Shown piece after piece: positions 17,532 to 26,458 of a stretch of DNA of 64,000 nt (its first letter is position 1; each line of letters begins with the position of its first letter). The stretch is from Candidatus Roizmanbacteria bacterium. GTDB taxonomy: Bacteria > Patescibacteriota > Microgenomatia > UBA1406 > GWC2-37-13. The notes under the pieces are model-generated. The model made no database searches. It had not been told where the DNA came from and worked only from the letters and a program-made list of their open reading frames with translations. Made by a program: the position numbers and the translations under genes. The stretch lies in assembly GCA_012798265.1 (NCBI GenBank), contig JAAZNM010000007.1, forward strand, positions 1 through 64,000. The letters run 5' to 3'.

Positions 17532-18853
17532 ACTTTTTTTATATCACCACCTAATCGGGTAATCTTTTCCACAAAGTCTTCATAGCCTCTTTCCATAATC
17601 GAACAACCGTTGACTACCGATTCTCCCTGAACCATAAGGGCGGCGATCGCCAAAGTCGCCCCTGCCCGAAGATCAGTCACCTGTAACACTCCTTCGTGCA
17701 ACCGTTGGGGGCCGCTTATTTTGATCGCCTGACGATAGGTTTTGTTTTTGTCGTAATTAAAAAGAAAGTATTTTTCAGGATCCGAAACCTTGAGATCGTA
17801 GTACTCTATTTTCGCCCCAAGTTTTTTAAGCTCTTCTATGTAGGAAAATCTGTTTTCGAAAACCCGCTCAACCACCATTGATTCTCCCTGAGCCTGAGTC
17901 ATCAATACTGTCCAGTTCTGCTGCCAATCGGTCATAAACCCCGGATGGGGCGAAGTTTCAACCCGGGAAGGCCTGATGTCTGCTTTGTAATAAAAACGGA
18001 ATCTGTCTGGGGAGATTTTTTTTACCCCGCCGCCGACCTTAATCACTTTATCGGTAAACGCCTTTATCAGTTCTTCCCTAACGGAAAATATGGTTATGTC
18101 CCCTTTGGTCGCCAAAGCCAAAGTGGCATAAGTTATTGCCTCGTTTCTGTCGGTCATGATCCCGTAGGGCAAAGTCTGGACGAGCTTTTTTACCGGATTA
18201 ACGACTATCGCGTTTTTGTCCCTTTTGATATCGGCGCCGCAGCTGTTTAAGAAATTAATAAGGTCGTCTATCTCAGGTTCAAGAGCGGCGTTGTCCAATA
18301 TGATCTTGTCGCGACCGAAAATAGACAACAAAATCAAAAATTCAGTCGCCGTATGCGAAGGCTTTGGAAAACGGTAGCCCCCTTTCGGTTCACCCGACAT
18401 AACTGCCCGGTAATAACCGGTGGTCGAATCGTAATCAACCTTAATATTAAGCGAACGCATCCCTTCGACGATCCTGTCTATCGGGCGAGCGCCGATACGG
18501 CAACCTCCAGGATTCGGAACATAACATTCTCTGAACCTGTAAAGAAGCGGGGCGAAGAACATGAAGGAAACCCTTATCTTTGATCCAAAAATCAAATCTA
18601 TCTTATTTTTACTGATAGTTCGACCGTCGACGGCAACGGTGTTTTTTTCAATAAACCGACCCTTGCCTCCCAAAGATACGATCAGATTAAAAAGCTCAAA
18701 AACGTCGTTTATCCTCGGGATGTTTTTAAGGATAACTTCCTGATCAAACATTAAAGCGGCGATAATTATTTTGAGAGCGACATTTTTTGCGCCGGAAAGT
18801 TTGACTTCGCCCTTAAGCGATCTGCCTCCCTTTATAATATAAGCATCTTCCAT
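17528..18853 (-). CDS. murA: MurA, UDP-GlcNAc 1-carboxyvinyltransferase
   Basis: A 441-residue enolpyruvyl transferase that performs the first committed step of peptidoglycan synthesis. The N-terminal LSGAKNVALKIIIAALMF carries the Lys-Asn pair that binds UDP-GlcNAc. The loop PGGCRIGARPIDRIVEGM carries the active-site Cys (Cys115 in E. coli numbering), so classical fosfomycin sensitivity is possible. Later blocks are PHPGFMTDWQQNWTVLMTQAQGES and VTDLRAGATLAIAALMVQGES. It lies between murB (11 nt gap) and the glmU-like gene (4-nt overlap). Confidence 0.96.
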   Translation of the reverse strand: MEDAYIIKGGRSLKGEVKLSGAKNVALKIIIAALMFDQEVILKNIPRINDVFELFNLIVSLGGKGRFIEKNTVAVDGRTISKNKIDLIFGSKIRVSFMFFAPLLYRFRECYVPNPGGCRIGARPIDRIVEGMRSLNIKVDYDSTTGYYRAVMSGEPKGGYRFPKPSHTATEFLILLSIFGRDKIILDNAALEPEIDDLINFLNSCGADIKRDKNAIVVNPVKKLVQTLPYGIMTDRNEAITYATLALATKGDITIFSVREELIKAFTDKVIKVGGGVKKISPDRFRFYYKADIRPSRVETSPHPGFMTDWQQNWTVLMTQAQGESMVVERVFENRFSYIEELKKLGAKIEYYDLKVSDPEKYFLFNYDKNKTYRQAIKISGPQRLHEGVLQVTDLRAGATLAIAALMVQGESVVNGCSIMERGYEDFVEKITRLGGDIKKV

Positions 18854-18864
18854 AGTTATACCTG

Positions 18865-19782
18865 TTAAATAATAACCACCTCTTCTTTTAATTCTATCCC
18901 AAATTTTTTTTTGACGGTGTCTTTGATAATCTCGATCATCTTTTTAAGGTCGGACGGCGATCCTGATCCGTCATTCAAAATAAAGTTAGCGTGCTTGTCC
19001 GATACGTAAATACCGCCGACCCTGAACTTTTTTAGACCTGCCTTATCGATAAGATAGCCTGCGGACTTTGTCGGCAAACGACAGTCAAGCTGTTCTCGTT
19101 CGGATATGTTTTTAAAAAAACAGCCGCTGGAAATTTTTCCAAAGGGTTGGGTCTCCTTTCTGTATACCAATGACTCTTGGGCTCTTTTTTTTAGAACTTC
19201 AGGCGACTCTTTTTTAAATCTGAAAAGACCGTCAAGAAAGATCTCATGGCTATCCTGAATAAAACTATAATCATAACCGAAGCGAAAATAATCCCGGCCG
19301 ACTTTTTTTTCCATACCCGAATCGTCTACAAGCCAGGCTTCGACCAAACAGTCGCCAAAATACGTCAACGGTTTTGTCCATTTTGAATTCATGCAAATGG
19401 CGCCGCCGACGGTACCAGGAAGACCGAAATGATATTCCAAACCAGAATAACCGTGTTCGATATTCTCGTTAATAAGCTTAGTTACCGGATAACCCGAAGA
19501 AACCGACATAAAGATATAATTTCCCCTTTCTTCGATTAAGGTTTTTTTTACATAGCTGTTTTTGACGACTAAACCCGATACCCGATTGTTTGTGGCTGCA
19601 AGATTTGAACCACCGCCGAGGACGATCAATTTGACTCCCATCTCAAGACTCTTCTTTTTCGCCGCCAACAAATCCTCCCTTGTTTTTGCTTCAAAAAAAA
19701 ACTGGGCAAACGACTTGATCTTGTTGCTTAAAAAAGGCCTTAACTCCTTGTTTTTTTCGATAGTTATCGGTTTGCTTATCAT
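18865..19782 (-). CDS. murB: MurB, UDP-N-acetylenolpyruvoylglucosamine reductase
   Basis: A 305-residue FAD-dependent reductase that completes UDP-MurNAc. The FAD-binding motifs are LIVLGGGSNLAAT and GLEYHFGLPGTVGGAICMNS. The catalytic region contains RKETQPFGKISSGCFFKNI, where Ser or Cys supplies the proton, and the C-terminal KHANFILNDGSGSPSDLKKMIEII. A PSAG-type motif is replaced by KISSG. It is ATGA-coupled to murC. Confidence 0.95.
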   Translation of the reverse strand: MISKPITIEKNKELRPFLSNKIKSFAQFFFEAKTREDLLAAKKKSLEMGVKLIVLGGGSNLAATNNRVSGLVVKNSYVKKTLIEERGNYIFMSVSSGYPVTKLINENIEHGYSGLEYHFGLPGTVGGAICMNSKWTKPLTYFGDCLVEAWLVDDSGMEKKVGRDYFRFGYDYSFIQDSHEIFLDGLFRFKKESPEVLKKRAQESLVYRKETQPFGKISSGCFFKNISEREQLDCRLPTKSAGYLIDKAGLKKFRVGGIYVSDKHANFILNDGSGSPSDLKKMIEIIKDTVKKKFGIELKEEVVII

Positions 19783-21224
19783 AAGGATGGCAAGATTTTA
19801 ATTATATCATTCTTCATCTTGTATATATGCCCCGCACCCATAGTGAAGATCACATCCCCGGACTGTATATTGGATGACAAAAACTCGATTATTTTCCGAT
19901 ATGAAGAAAATGCCAATAGGTTTTTGGCGCCGTTTTTTTCAGCTTTGGCGACTATCGCTTCCGAATTTATATCAAAGTTTTCGGGATTCTCCCGGGCCGA
20001 GGCAAATATCGGAGCGATCAAAGCAAGATCGGCTTTGGCTAGATTTAAAGCAAAATCGTCAAGCAGAGCTTTGGTCCTGGAAAAGGTATGCGGCTCAAAA
20101 ACAACTATCAGTCTCCTGTTTTTAAATCTTTCTCGTACCGCCTCGATGGTCGTCGCTATCTCATGGGGGTGATGGGCATAATCGTCAAAAAGGTAGGTAT
20201 CGCCAACTTTTGCTATTAACTCAAAACGTCGATCGGCTCCTTTGAAATAGGCAACGGACCTCTTTATTTGATCAATCGAAAATCCGAAATTCGCCAAAGC
20301 CAAGATGACGCCCGCCGCGTTGGATATGTTTTTCAGTCCGAACAGCTTGATGGTAAACCGCCCCCAAGAAGATCCCCTAAAAGAAAGGGCGAATGAAGAC
20401 TCTGTCTCTTTGACAGACCAGTCGGATATAACAAGATCCGCTTGTTTTGATAATCCGTATGTCAAATAACTGTCCCTGGGTAAGTTTTTTGCCGTATCCA
20501 TAAGCACCTTATCGTCTTGACAAAAAAAGAGGTGATTTTTCCCATCTTTTTCTCCGACGACCTTGTCAAAAAAAAACGAAAAAGCCTTTTTGGTCTCGGT
20601 AAGATCAGCATAGACATCGGGGTGGTCAAAATCGATGTTGTTACAGATAATGAAGTTGGGATTAAGCAGTTTCAGTTTAGGCGTCCTGTCTAAAGGAGGA
20701 TTGACGCCGTACTCGTCCGCTTCAACCACAAAAAAACGTCCCGGCTGATAATCTCCGGCCGGATAGCCGGAAAAAGAAGCCGCGCCCACAAGATAACTTG
20801 GTTTTTCGTTAAGACGGATTAAGGCGTAAGCCATAAGAGACGAGGTGGTCGTCTTTCCGTGGCAGCCGCAGACGGCTACCTTATCCGGGAAACCGGACAT
20901 GATTTCATTGATGAATAGCGCTTGGGAGACAGTTTTTATTCCCTGTTTTTCGGCGCTGACCACCTGCGGGTTTTTTTTACCCTGATGGCTAGCCGAATAG
21001 ACAAGAAGATCCAAATCCGGCGTAATTTCTTTTTCCGAAAAACCTATTGACCACCTTATTTGGTTTTTGTTTAAAATGCCATCGGTCGAATAATCTTCTC
21101 CGACATCCGAGCCACTGACCGTTTTGCCCATTTTTTTTGCCATAACGGCCAGATTGGCCATAGCCACTCCTTTAATCCCTACAAAAAATATTTTTTTACT
21201 GTTCGCTATATAATTTTTAAGCAT
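19779..21224 (-). CDS. murC: MurC, UDP-MurNAc:L-alanine ligase
   Basis: A 481-residue Mur ligase that adds the first stem amino acid. The UDP-binding N-terminal domain starts KKIFFVGIKGVAMANLAVMAKKMGKTVSGSD. The ATP loop is VAVCGCHGKTTTSSLMAYAL, followed by FFVVEADEYGVNPPLDRTPKLKLLNPNFIICNNIDFDHPDVY. The C-terminal domain contains FDDYAHHPHEIATTIEAVRERF, the MurC hallmark. It is followed by murB (4-nt overlap) and preceded by pgeF (2 nt gap), which fits PgeF correcting MurC errors. Confidence 0.96.
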   Translation of the reverse strand: MLKNYIANSKKIFFVGIKGVAMANLAVMAKKMGKTVSGSDVGEDYSTDGILNKNQIRWSIGFSEKEITPDLDLLVYSASHQGKKNPQVVSAEKQGIKTVSQALFINEIMSGFPDKVAVCGCHGKTTTSSLMAYALIRLNEKPSYLVGAASFSGYPAGDYQPGRFFVVEADEYGVNPPLDRTPKLKLLNPNFIICNNIDFDHPDVYADLTETKKAFSFFFDKVVGEKDGKNHLFFCQDDKVLMDTAKNLPRDSYLTYGLSKQADLVISDWSVKETESSFALSFRGSSWGRFTIKLFGLKNISNAAGVILALANFGFSIDQIKRSVAYFKGADRRFELIAKVGDTYLFDDYAHHPHEIATTIEAVRERFKNRRLIVVFEPHTFSRTKALLDDFALNLAKADLALIAPIFASARENPENFDINSEAIVAKAEKNGAKNLLAFSSYRKIIEFLSSNIQSGDVIFTMGAGHIYKMKNDIIKILPSL

Positions 21225-21226
21225 AG

Positions 21227-21961
21227 TCAGTTCATAACCAAGAAACTGAACATCTCTCCAAAATCGACTTTACGATCGCGTCTAAAGGAAAAAAACCTGT
21301 CCCGGTCACAGCTGGTGCAAAAAGGGAAACAGTCAATGTTGTTTTTTTTCACTCCCGCTTCTTCAAGCAATAAAAAATTAAGTTTACTGAGATTAAGGTG
21401 ATGGACGCCCCGATAGTGGCTGAAGATCTTGTCTGAATACGATTCAAACTCTTCCAGGAACTGATAATAACGGTCCTCATCAATACTATAACAACATTGG
21501 TTGATGGCCGGACCCAAACTGACGACTATTGAATCGAGGGAAGCGCCTTTTTCCAACATTTTTTTTATGACGACCTGGGGCAGTCTTTTATATGTACCCC
21601 GCCATCCTTGGTGGGAAACGGCGATCAGATTGTTTTTTTTGTCGCAAAAAACCATCGGAACACAATCGGCGGTCCTGACTATAAGAACAACCCCTCTTCT
21701 ATCGGTTATCACTCCATCAGTCTCGGATATCTTTTTGACGTTTTCGCCAACCGGCTCATCCAAAAAAAAGACGTTGGCTGAATGAATCTGTTCCAGAATT
21801 ACCAGGCTTTGGTAAGATAAACCGCTGTTTTGGAAAAATTTCATCAAGTTTACCAACTGCCTTGAATCTCCAAGCTGTTTAGTGGAAAAACCGGAAAAAA
21901 ACCGGCTGTCATTTATCCTGTCTGAATAAAAAACGTCCAAATTACTGTCGAACATTATCAT
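21227..21961 (-). CDS. pgeF: PgeF/YfiH-family peptidoglycan editing factor
   Basis: A 244-residue multicopper-oxidase-like (DUF152) protein. The metal or nucleophile triad is visible as EQIHSANVFFLDEP (His), VRTADCVPMVFCD (Cys) and VSHQGWRGTYKRLPQ (His), followed by LGPAINQCCYSID. In E. coli PgeF hydrolyses UDP-MurNAc-L-Ser formed when MurC uses the wrong amino acid. The location between murE and murC in this operon supports the same editing role here. Confidence 0.9.
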   Translation of the reverse strand: MIMFDSNLDVFYSDRINDSRFFSGFSTKQLGDSRQLVNLMKFFQNSGLSYQSLVILEQIHSANVFFLDEPVGENVKKISETDGVITDRRGVVLIVRTADCVPMVFCDKKNNLIAVSHQGWRGTYKRLPQVVIKKMLEKGASLDSIVVSLGPAINQCCYSIDEDRYYQFLEEFESYSDKIFSHYRGVHHLNLSKLNFLLLEEAGVKKNNIDCFPFCTSCDRDRFFSFRRDRKVDFGEMFSFLVMN

Positions 21962-23235
21962 GGTTTAAGATAATTATTTATTTTTAAAGCATTTACAACC
22001 GCCTTTTTTTCATCCCAAGGGTGTTCTTTGTTACCGCGACAAAGACTTTTCTCATGGGCCTTTCCAGTTAGAATCACAATATCGCCAGTTTTAGCTATTT
22101 GAATGGCTTTATTTATAGCATCGGCCCTTTTACTTATAATCGTATAAGTTTTTATATCATTTTGTTCAATTAAATTTGATTTTTTGTATTTAAAATTCTC
22201 TTCCAAAAGTCCCTGACTGATTTGATCACAAATCTTATACAAATCCTCTACTCTATAGTCTTCTTCCGTCAAAATAACCAAATCGGCATACTGGCCACTG
22301 GCTTTACCCATAGATGTTCTTTTCGAATAATCGCGCAAACCGGCCGCACCGAAAACATGGATTAGCCTGCCTTTATTGCCAAGTTGTTTTTTTACGGCCG
22401 CCAAAGCCTTGGATATGGCGTTAGGCGTATGGGCAAAATCGATGATTACCCGAAATTCATTATCATAAACCGTCTCCAACCGACCAGGAGGTAGGGTAAA
22501 AGTGGCTAAAGCCTTCATAATCGCGTTATACTCCACCCCGATAAGCCGTGAAACCGCGTAGGACGCCAAATAGTTATATTTATTAAACTCCGCCAAACAA
22601 GACAAGCCGTTATCAGTAAAATCCAACATAAAATCGGCTTTTTTCGCAAGGGAGTAGGTTTTGTATTTTTGTTTTTTACCGTCCAATATCTTTTTGACCA
22701 ACGGATATGATTCATCGTCGGCATTGACAACTGCCGTACCTGAACACAATAATAATCCGACTTTAGTCTTAAGATAATTTATATAGGAAAGATGATAGTC
22801 AAGATGCTCATGGGTAATATTGGTAATCACGCTTACATATGGTTTGAGGCCAAATACCCGATATTGGTCAAGAGCGTGGGAAGTTATCTCAAAAACGAGA
22901 TACTCGTCCCCATGGCTAACGGCCGATCTCACCAAGCTCTGAACCGTAAAAACATCTGGAGTAGTCGTATGCAGGCCGGTATCATATTCTTTGTCTCCGA
23001 TCTTGGCATAAACGGTCGATACCAGGGAAACTTTTTTTCCTGAAGTCTTAAGGATGTGGTATATAAGCGAAGTGGTAGTGGTTTTACCGTCGGTTCCGGT
23101 AACGCCGATTATCTTGATCTTGCGGCTGGGAAAACCATAATAGAGATTGGCTATCAAGGCTTTAGCCAGATGATAAAGATTTTTGAAAGCCTGCAAATGA
23201 TGCCGCCAAGTTTTTTTTAAAACAAAATTTTCCAT
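21958..23235 (-). CDS. murE: MurE-like Mur ligase (third stem residue)
   Basis: A 425-residue Mur ligase with KIKIIGVTGTDGKTTTTSLIYHIL, TGLHTTTPDVFTVQSLV, ITSHALDQYRVFGLKPYVSVITNITHEHLDYH, and the C-terminal RVIIDFAHTPNAISKALAAVK. It lacks most of the usual N-terminal UDP-binding domain, with only about 38 residues before the ATP-binding fold. The diamino-acid motif (DNPR in meso-DAP enzymes) reads EDYR in LTEEDYRVEDLYKIC, so the amino acid added cannot be told. The last 300 nt are noticeably AT-rich. It is ATGA-coupled to pgeF. Confidence 0.88.
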   Translation of the reverse strand: MENFVLKKTWRHHLQAFKNLYHLAKALIANLYYGFPSRKIKIIGVTGTDGKTTTTSLIYHILKTSGKKVSLVSTVYAKIGDKEYDTGLHTTTPDVFTVQSLVRSAVSHGDEYLVFEITSHALDQYRVFGLKPYVSVITNITHEHLDYHLSYINYLKTKVGLLLCSGTAVVNADDESYPLVKKILDGKKQKYKTYSLAKKADFMLDFTDNGLSCLAEFNKYNYLASYAVSRLIGVEYNAIMKALATFTLPPGRLETVYDNEFRVIIDFAHTPNAISKALAAVKKQLGNKGRLIHVFGAAGLRDYSKRTSMGKASGQYADLVILTEEDYRVEDLYKICDQISQGLLEENFKYKKSNLIEQNDIKTYTIISKRADAINKAIQIAKTGDIVILTGKAHEKSLCRGNKEHPWDEKKAVVNALKINNYLKP

Positions 23236-23237
23236 TT

Positions 23238-24899
23238 TTATGGCTTCGGAGCTATATTATAATACACTAGTAAATCTTTAGCTATGTCAAAAAACAAAGG
23301 AGCGGCTGTTTCTGCCCCCCAAATAGAACTTTTCGGTTCCTTCAATACCACGAGGGCTATAAATCTGGGATCGTCCGCCGGAGCATAACCAATAAACGAG
23401 GCGATTGTTTTGGAGGGGTCGTAGTGCCCCTTAATGGCTATCTGAGCCGTACCGGTCTTACCGCCAAACGTATAACCTTTGGGTTTGGCCCATTTTATTT
23501 CGCCGTTTTCCACCGTATCTACAAGCATCTTTCTCAACTTGGCCGATGTCGCCATGCTCACGGTCTTTCTCCTTGTTTTCGGTTTGATTAGATTCTCTTT
23601 ATTGTCTGAAACAATCTTTTTCACCACATATGGCTTAAGAAGGTCGCCCCCGTTAATAACCGACGTAAAAGCGGTAATTATCTGTATGGGGGATGCAACA
23701 ATGCCTTGACCAAAGGTGGCGGTCGCGTAGTCGATCGGATACCACTGCGATTTTGACCTAAAATATCCCGGCACTTCACCCTGAAGATCTATGCCTGTCA
23801 ACTCGCCCAGACCGTATTTTTTTAAATATTCATATACTTTTTCCGGACCGAGCTTGTTGCCGATATAGACCATACCGACGTTGGACGATTTTTCCAAAAT
23901 TTTGGTCATGGAAATCTTACCCTCATATTTATCGTTCCAGGTTTTTATTAAATATTCGCCGACGGCTACTGGGCCGGTCTCATCATAAAAATCCTCAGCC
24001 TTAATCGCCTTTTCTTCGATACCGGCCGCCATAATCAGGGGCTTAAAGGTCGACCCCGGTTCATAAAGACTTGATATGGCCGAGTTGCGGAATTCGTTTT
24101 CCGAAAAAAGATAGTATCGGTCGGGGTCAAAGTCAGGCAGGCAGCTTAAGGCAAGTGTCTCCATGGTTTTAGGATTGGCGATTATAACGCAACCCTCTTT
24201 GGCTTTGTAGTTTTCCATTGCCTGCTCGAGCTTGGTTTTGACGATAGACTGTATCGACCGATCGATCGTCAAATATAGATCGCGGCCATTTTCAGGGTCG
24301 ATCTTTTCCTGCGTACCGATCAGTATCGGTCTACCCAAAAGATCTCTTTCGCTCTTGAATACGCCGGGCAGACCGATCAAATCTTTGTCGTAATAACCTT
24401 CTACGCCAAAGTAACCGACATCATTACCGTCATAGTCCTTACCGATAAAACCGAGAAGATTGGCGGCCAACGACGCTTCCGGATAGTATCTTTTTGACAT
24501 CTCCTCAAATCCGACTCCGTTTAAGGCAAGACCGGTTATTTTTTCCTTGACGGTCTTATCAAGATTGCCTACCACGCTTACCCATTCCTTACTTTTATCC
24601 AGCTTTGCTTCAATGGTAGCTTCGCCAATATTGAGAACGTCATTGAGCTTTTTTATCAACAGATATTCATCGTCGACTTTTTTCGGCTCAAGATATAGAA
24701 GATATTTTGTCGTATTGACGGCCAAAGGCTGCCCCGAACGGTCAAATATTTTCCCCCGCTCAGGCATAATTTTACTCGTTTGCAGGTAAAGATTTTCTGT
24801 CGATGGTTTCGGGCTCAATACCTGAAGATAAAATAAACGGACAAGCAGAAACAAAAAGGCGAGGACAAACGTAAGAAACAAAACCTTCAGTTTGAACAT
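23238..24899 (-). CDS. ftsI: FtsI-type class B penicillin-binding protein
   Basis: A 553-residue division transpeptidase. An N-terminal membrane segment (residues 5-25) is followed by a pedestal domain starting ERGKIFDRSGQPLAVNTTKYLLYLEP, then the transpeptidase domain with SxxK in SLYEPGSTFKPLIMAAG, SxN in ILEKSSNVGMVYIG, and KTG in YTFGGKTGTAQIAI. No PASTA repeats follow. It crosslinks septal glycan made by FtsW. It lies between the ftsL-like gene (9 nt gap) and murE (2 nt gap). Confidence 0.96.
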   Translation of the reverse strand: MFKLKVLFLTFVLAFLFLLVRLFYLQVLSPKPSTENLYLQTSKIMPERGKIFDRSGQPLAVNTTKYLLYLEPKKVDDEYLLIKKLNDVLNIGEATIEAKLDKSKEWVSVVGNLDKTVKEKITGLALNGVGFEEMSKRYYPEASLAANLLGFIGKDYDGNDVGYFGVEGYYDKDLIGLPGVFKSERDLLGRPILIGTQEKIDPENGRDLYLTIDRSIQSIVKTKLEQAMENYKAKEGCVIIANPKTMETLALSCLPDFDPDRYYLFSENEFRNSAISSLYEPGSTFKPLIMAAGIEEKAIKAEDFYDETGPVAVGEYLIKTWNDKYEGKISMTKILEKSSNVGMVYIGNKLGPEKVYEYLKKYGLGELTGIDLQGEVPGYFRSKSQWYPIDYATATFGQGIVASPIQIITAFTSVINGGDLLKPYVVKKIVSDNKENLIKPKTRRKTVSMATSAKLRKMLVDTVENGEIKWAKPKGYTFGGKTGTAQIAIKGHYDPSKTIASFIGYAPADDPRFIALVVLKEPKSSIWGAETAAPLFFDIAKDLLVYYNIAPKP

Positions 24900-24908
24900 A
24901 AAAAATCA

Positions 24909-25187
24909 TTATAATCTTCCCCGGGCATATTTAAGGCTTTCGAGATATATGGGTGTCGATTTGTTGATAAAGTTCATTGAAGCGGCCGCTGAGGCAGCAT
25001 GCTCAAGCGAGTTAAGGGAATATATTTTGTTCTCCAACTCCTGATTTTCCTGTCTGAGGCTGATTATGCTTTTTTCCATTCGATTAATTTCGTTTCCGGA
25101 ACTTATCCCGGAAACAAAGGTATATACGTTTATCATGATCAAAGCGAAAAAAACAAACCAAATTGCGTTTTTTAAGGTAAACTTCAT
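24909..25187 (-). CDS. FtsL/DivIC-like septum formation protein
   Basis: A 92-residue bitopic protein: a short N-terminal end, one membrane helix (about 9-28, IWFVFFALIMINVYTFVSGI), then a leucine/asparagine heptad coiled coil (EINRMEKSIISLRQENQELENKIYSLNSLEHAASAAASM). Architecture and position between rsmH and ftsI identify it as FtsL-like, which binds FtsQ and FtsB and helps activate FtsWI. Sequence alone cannot separate FtsL from DivIC/FtsB. It overlaps rsmH by 4 nt. Confidence 0.8.
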   Translation of the reverse strand: MKFTLKNAIWFVFFALIMINVYTFVSGISSGNEINRMEKSIISLRQENQELENKIYSLNSLEHAASAAASMNFINKSTPIYLESLKYARGRL

Positions 25188-26008
25188 ATTTTACTGATAA
25201 CTCTTAACATTGCCGATCTTTCAAATCGGGACCGTTTCTGAAATCCGAAATTTTTTTTGCCCGTTTCCTTAAAACCCCTGTTCCTGGCAAAACTTTTAAC
25301 TATTCGGTCTTCAAGCGAATGAAAGGTAACCACTACCAACCGTCCTTCCTTTTTTAATACGCCAACCGCTCCTTCCAAAAAAAGTTTAAGATTGGCAAAC
25401 TCCTGGTTTACTTCTATCCTAAGCGCCTGGAATATTCTGGCCTTAGTCCTTGCATCTTCTCTACCGACCACCCCATCTATAATCTTTTTCAAATCGCCCA
25501 CCGTCTCAATTTTTTTTATACGGCGGGAGACAACAACAGCATCAGCAACTGACCGAGAATTGACCTCTTCAGAATTTTTTGAAAAAACTTCATATAATTT
25601 TTCCTGGCTGTAACTGTTAATAATGTCGCATCCGCTAACTTCTGAACTTTTGTTTATCCTCATATCTAAAGGATCTTGATCGTTCTTATAAGAAAATCCC
25701 CGACCGTTTCCGGCAAGCTGATCCATCGACAACCCCAGATCGGCAACAACTCCGTCGGCCGGAAAAAAACCGTAACTCTTGGCAAGCGACTCGATCCGTG
25801 AAAAATTGTCTACTACCAAAATCATTTTGTCGCTCTTGTTTAACCATCGCGCTTGACTGCCGTCATAATCTATAGCCAAAACACGGCCGCCTCTTTTCAG
25901 GATCTCACGACTATACCCTCCCTGACCAAAAGTAGCGTCTATATATAAACCGCCTTTTCTAATGTTTAAGGCGTCTAGGGCCGGTTGTAAAAGAACTGGC
26001 GTATGCAT
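25184..26008 (-). CDS. rsmH: RsmH, 16S rRNA m4C1402 methyltransferase
   Basis: A 274-residue SAM-dependent methyltransferase (formerly MraW). It opens with HTPVLLQPALDALNIRKGGLYIDATFGQGGYSREIL, the SAM loop, then GVVADLGLSMDQLAGNGRGFSYKNDQDPLDMR, and ends with LVVVTFHSLEDRIVKSFAR. It methylates N4 of C1402 in the ribosomal P site. It is the second gene of the dcw cluster, 2 nt after mraZ. Confidence 0.97.
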   Translation of the reverse strand: MHTPVLLQPALDALNIRKGGLYIDATFGQGGYSREILKRGGRVLAIDYDGSQARWLNKSDKMILVVDNFSRIESLAKSYGFFPADGVVADLGLSMDQLAGNGRGFSYKNDQDPLDMRINKSSEVSGCDIINSYSQEKLYEVFSKNSEEVNSRSVADAVVVSRRIKKIETVGDLKKIIDGVVGREDARTKARIFQALRIEVNQEFANLKLFLEGAVGVLKKEGRLVVVTFHSLEDRIVKSFARNRGFKETGKKNFGFQKRSRFERSAMLRVISKI

Positions 26009-26010
26009 CT

Positions 26011-26406
26011 TTAGTTATTAAGTTCCTTAAGATATTTTTCCCACCTACCGTAACTCCAGATTTCAAAATGATCGCCGGCGCCGATGATAACGACCTTATC
26101 AGACAGGTCCGAATAAGCCAACAGATTCCTCGGGATGACAAAACGCCCTTGTTCGTCAATCTCCAGGTATACGGCCGATGAAAAAACAAACCGCCTTTTC
26201 TGGAGATTGTCTTGTTCCAACAACGAAACCTGAAGAAGATCTTTAGCGCGACTTTCCCAGTCTTCTTTATCATATCCGGCCAAGCAAAAATTAAATCCTT
26301 TTGTTAAAATAAAAATGTTCCCTTTTAGAAGTTCGCGCAGTTTTTTAGGCAACACCAAACGACCGGGTGAGGTAAACGAAATTTGATATTCACCAAAAAA
26401 CACCAT
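26011..26406 (-). CDS. mraZ: MraZ, dcw-cluster transcriptional regulator
   Basis: A 131-residue protein with two AbrB/MraZ-type swapped-hairpin repeats, visible as SPGRLVLPKKLREL and EQGRFVIPRNLLAYSDL. In E. coli and Mycoplasma MraZ binds direct TGGTG-type repeats upstream of its own gene and regulates the dcw operon. Matching TGGTG repeats at 10-bp spacing surround this start codon. It is the first gene of the cluster, with a strong promoter (TTGACA) of its own. Confidence 0.96.
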   Translation of the reverse strand: MVFFGEYQISFTSPGRLVLPKKLRELLKGNIFILTKGFNFCLAGYDKEDWESRAKDLLQVSLLEQDNLQKRRFVFSSAVYLEIDEQGRFVIPRNLLAYSDLSDKVVIIGAGDHFEIWSYGRWEKYLKELNN

Positions 26407-26425
26407 ATAACACCATTAAACACCA
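26391..26425 (-). promoter_or_regulatory. MraZ operator: four TGGTG repeats at 10-bp spacing
   Basis: Plus-strand CACCA (minus TGGTG) recurs at 26391, 26401, 26411 and 26421, exactly 10 bp apart; the last three extend to TGGTGTT. The repeats cover the -10 box and the mraZ start codon, and one lies within the first codons. This fits autoregulation by MraZ, whose known sites are such direct repeats. Confidence 0.8.
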
Positions 26426-26443
26426 AAATAAACCGCCTGTCAA
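26415..26443 (-). promoter_or_regulatory. Promoter of mraZ and the dcw cluster
   Basis: Minus strand: TTGACA (26438-26443), a 17-nt spacer, TTTAAT (26415-26420), then 8 nt to the ATG. It is the best -35 match of the cluster and predicts a leaderless mraZ mRNA. The -10 is interleaved with the MraZ repeats. Confidence 0.75.
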
Positions 26444-26458
26444 GCGATAAATACAACT

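Noticed and set aside
26391-26425. Regular CACCA repeats as a CRISPR-like array
   Set aside because: Units are 5-7 bp with 10-bp period and match MraZ operator repeats; no spacers or cas genes.
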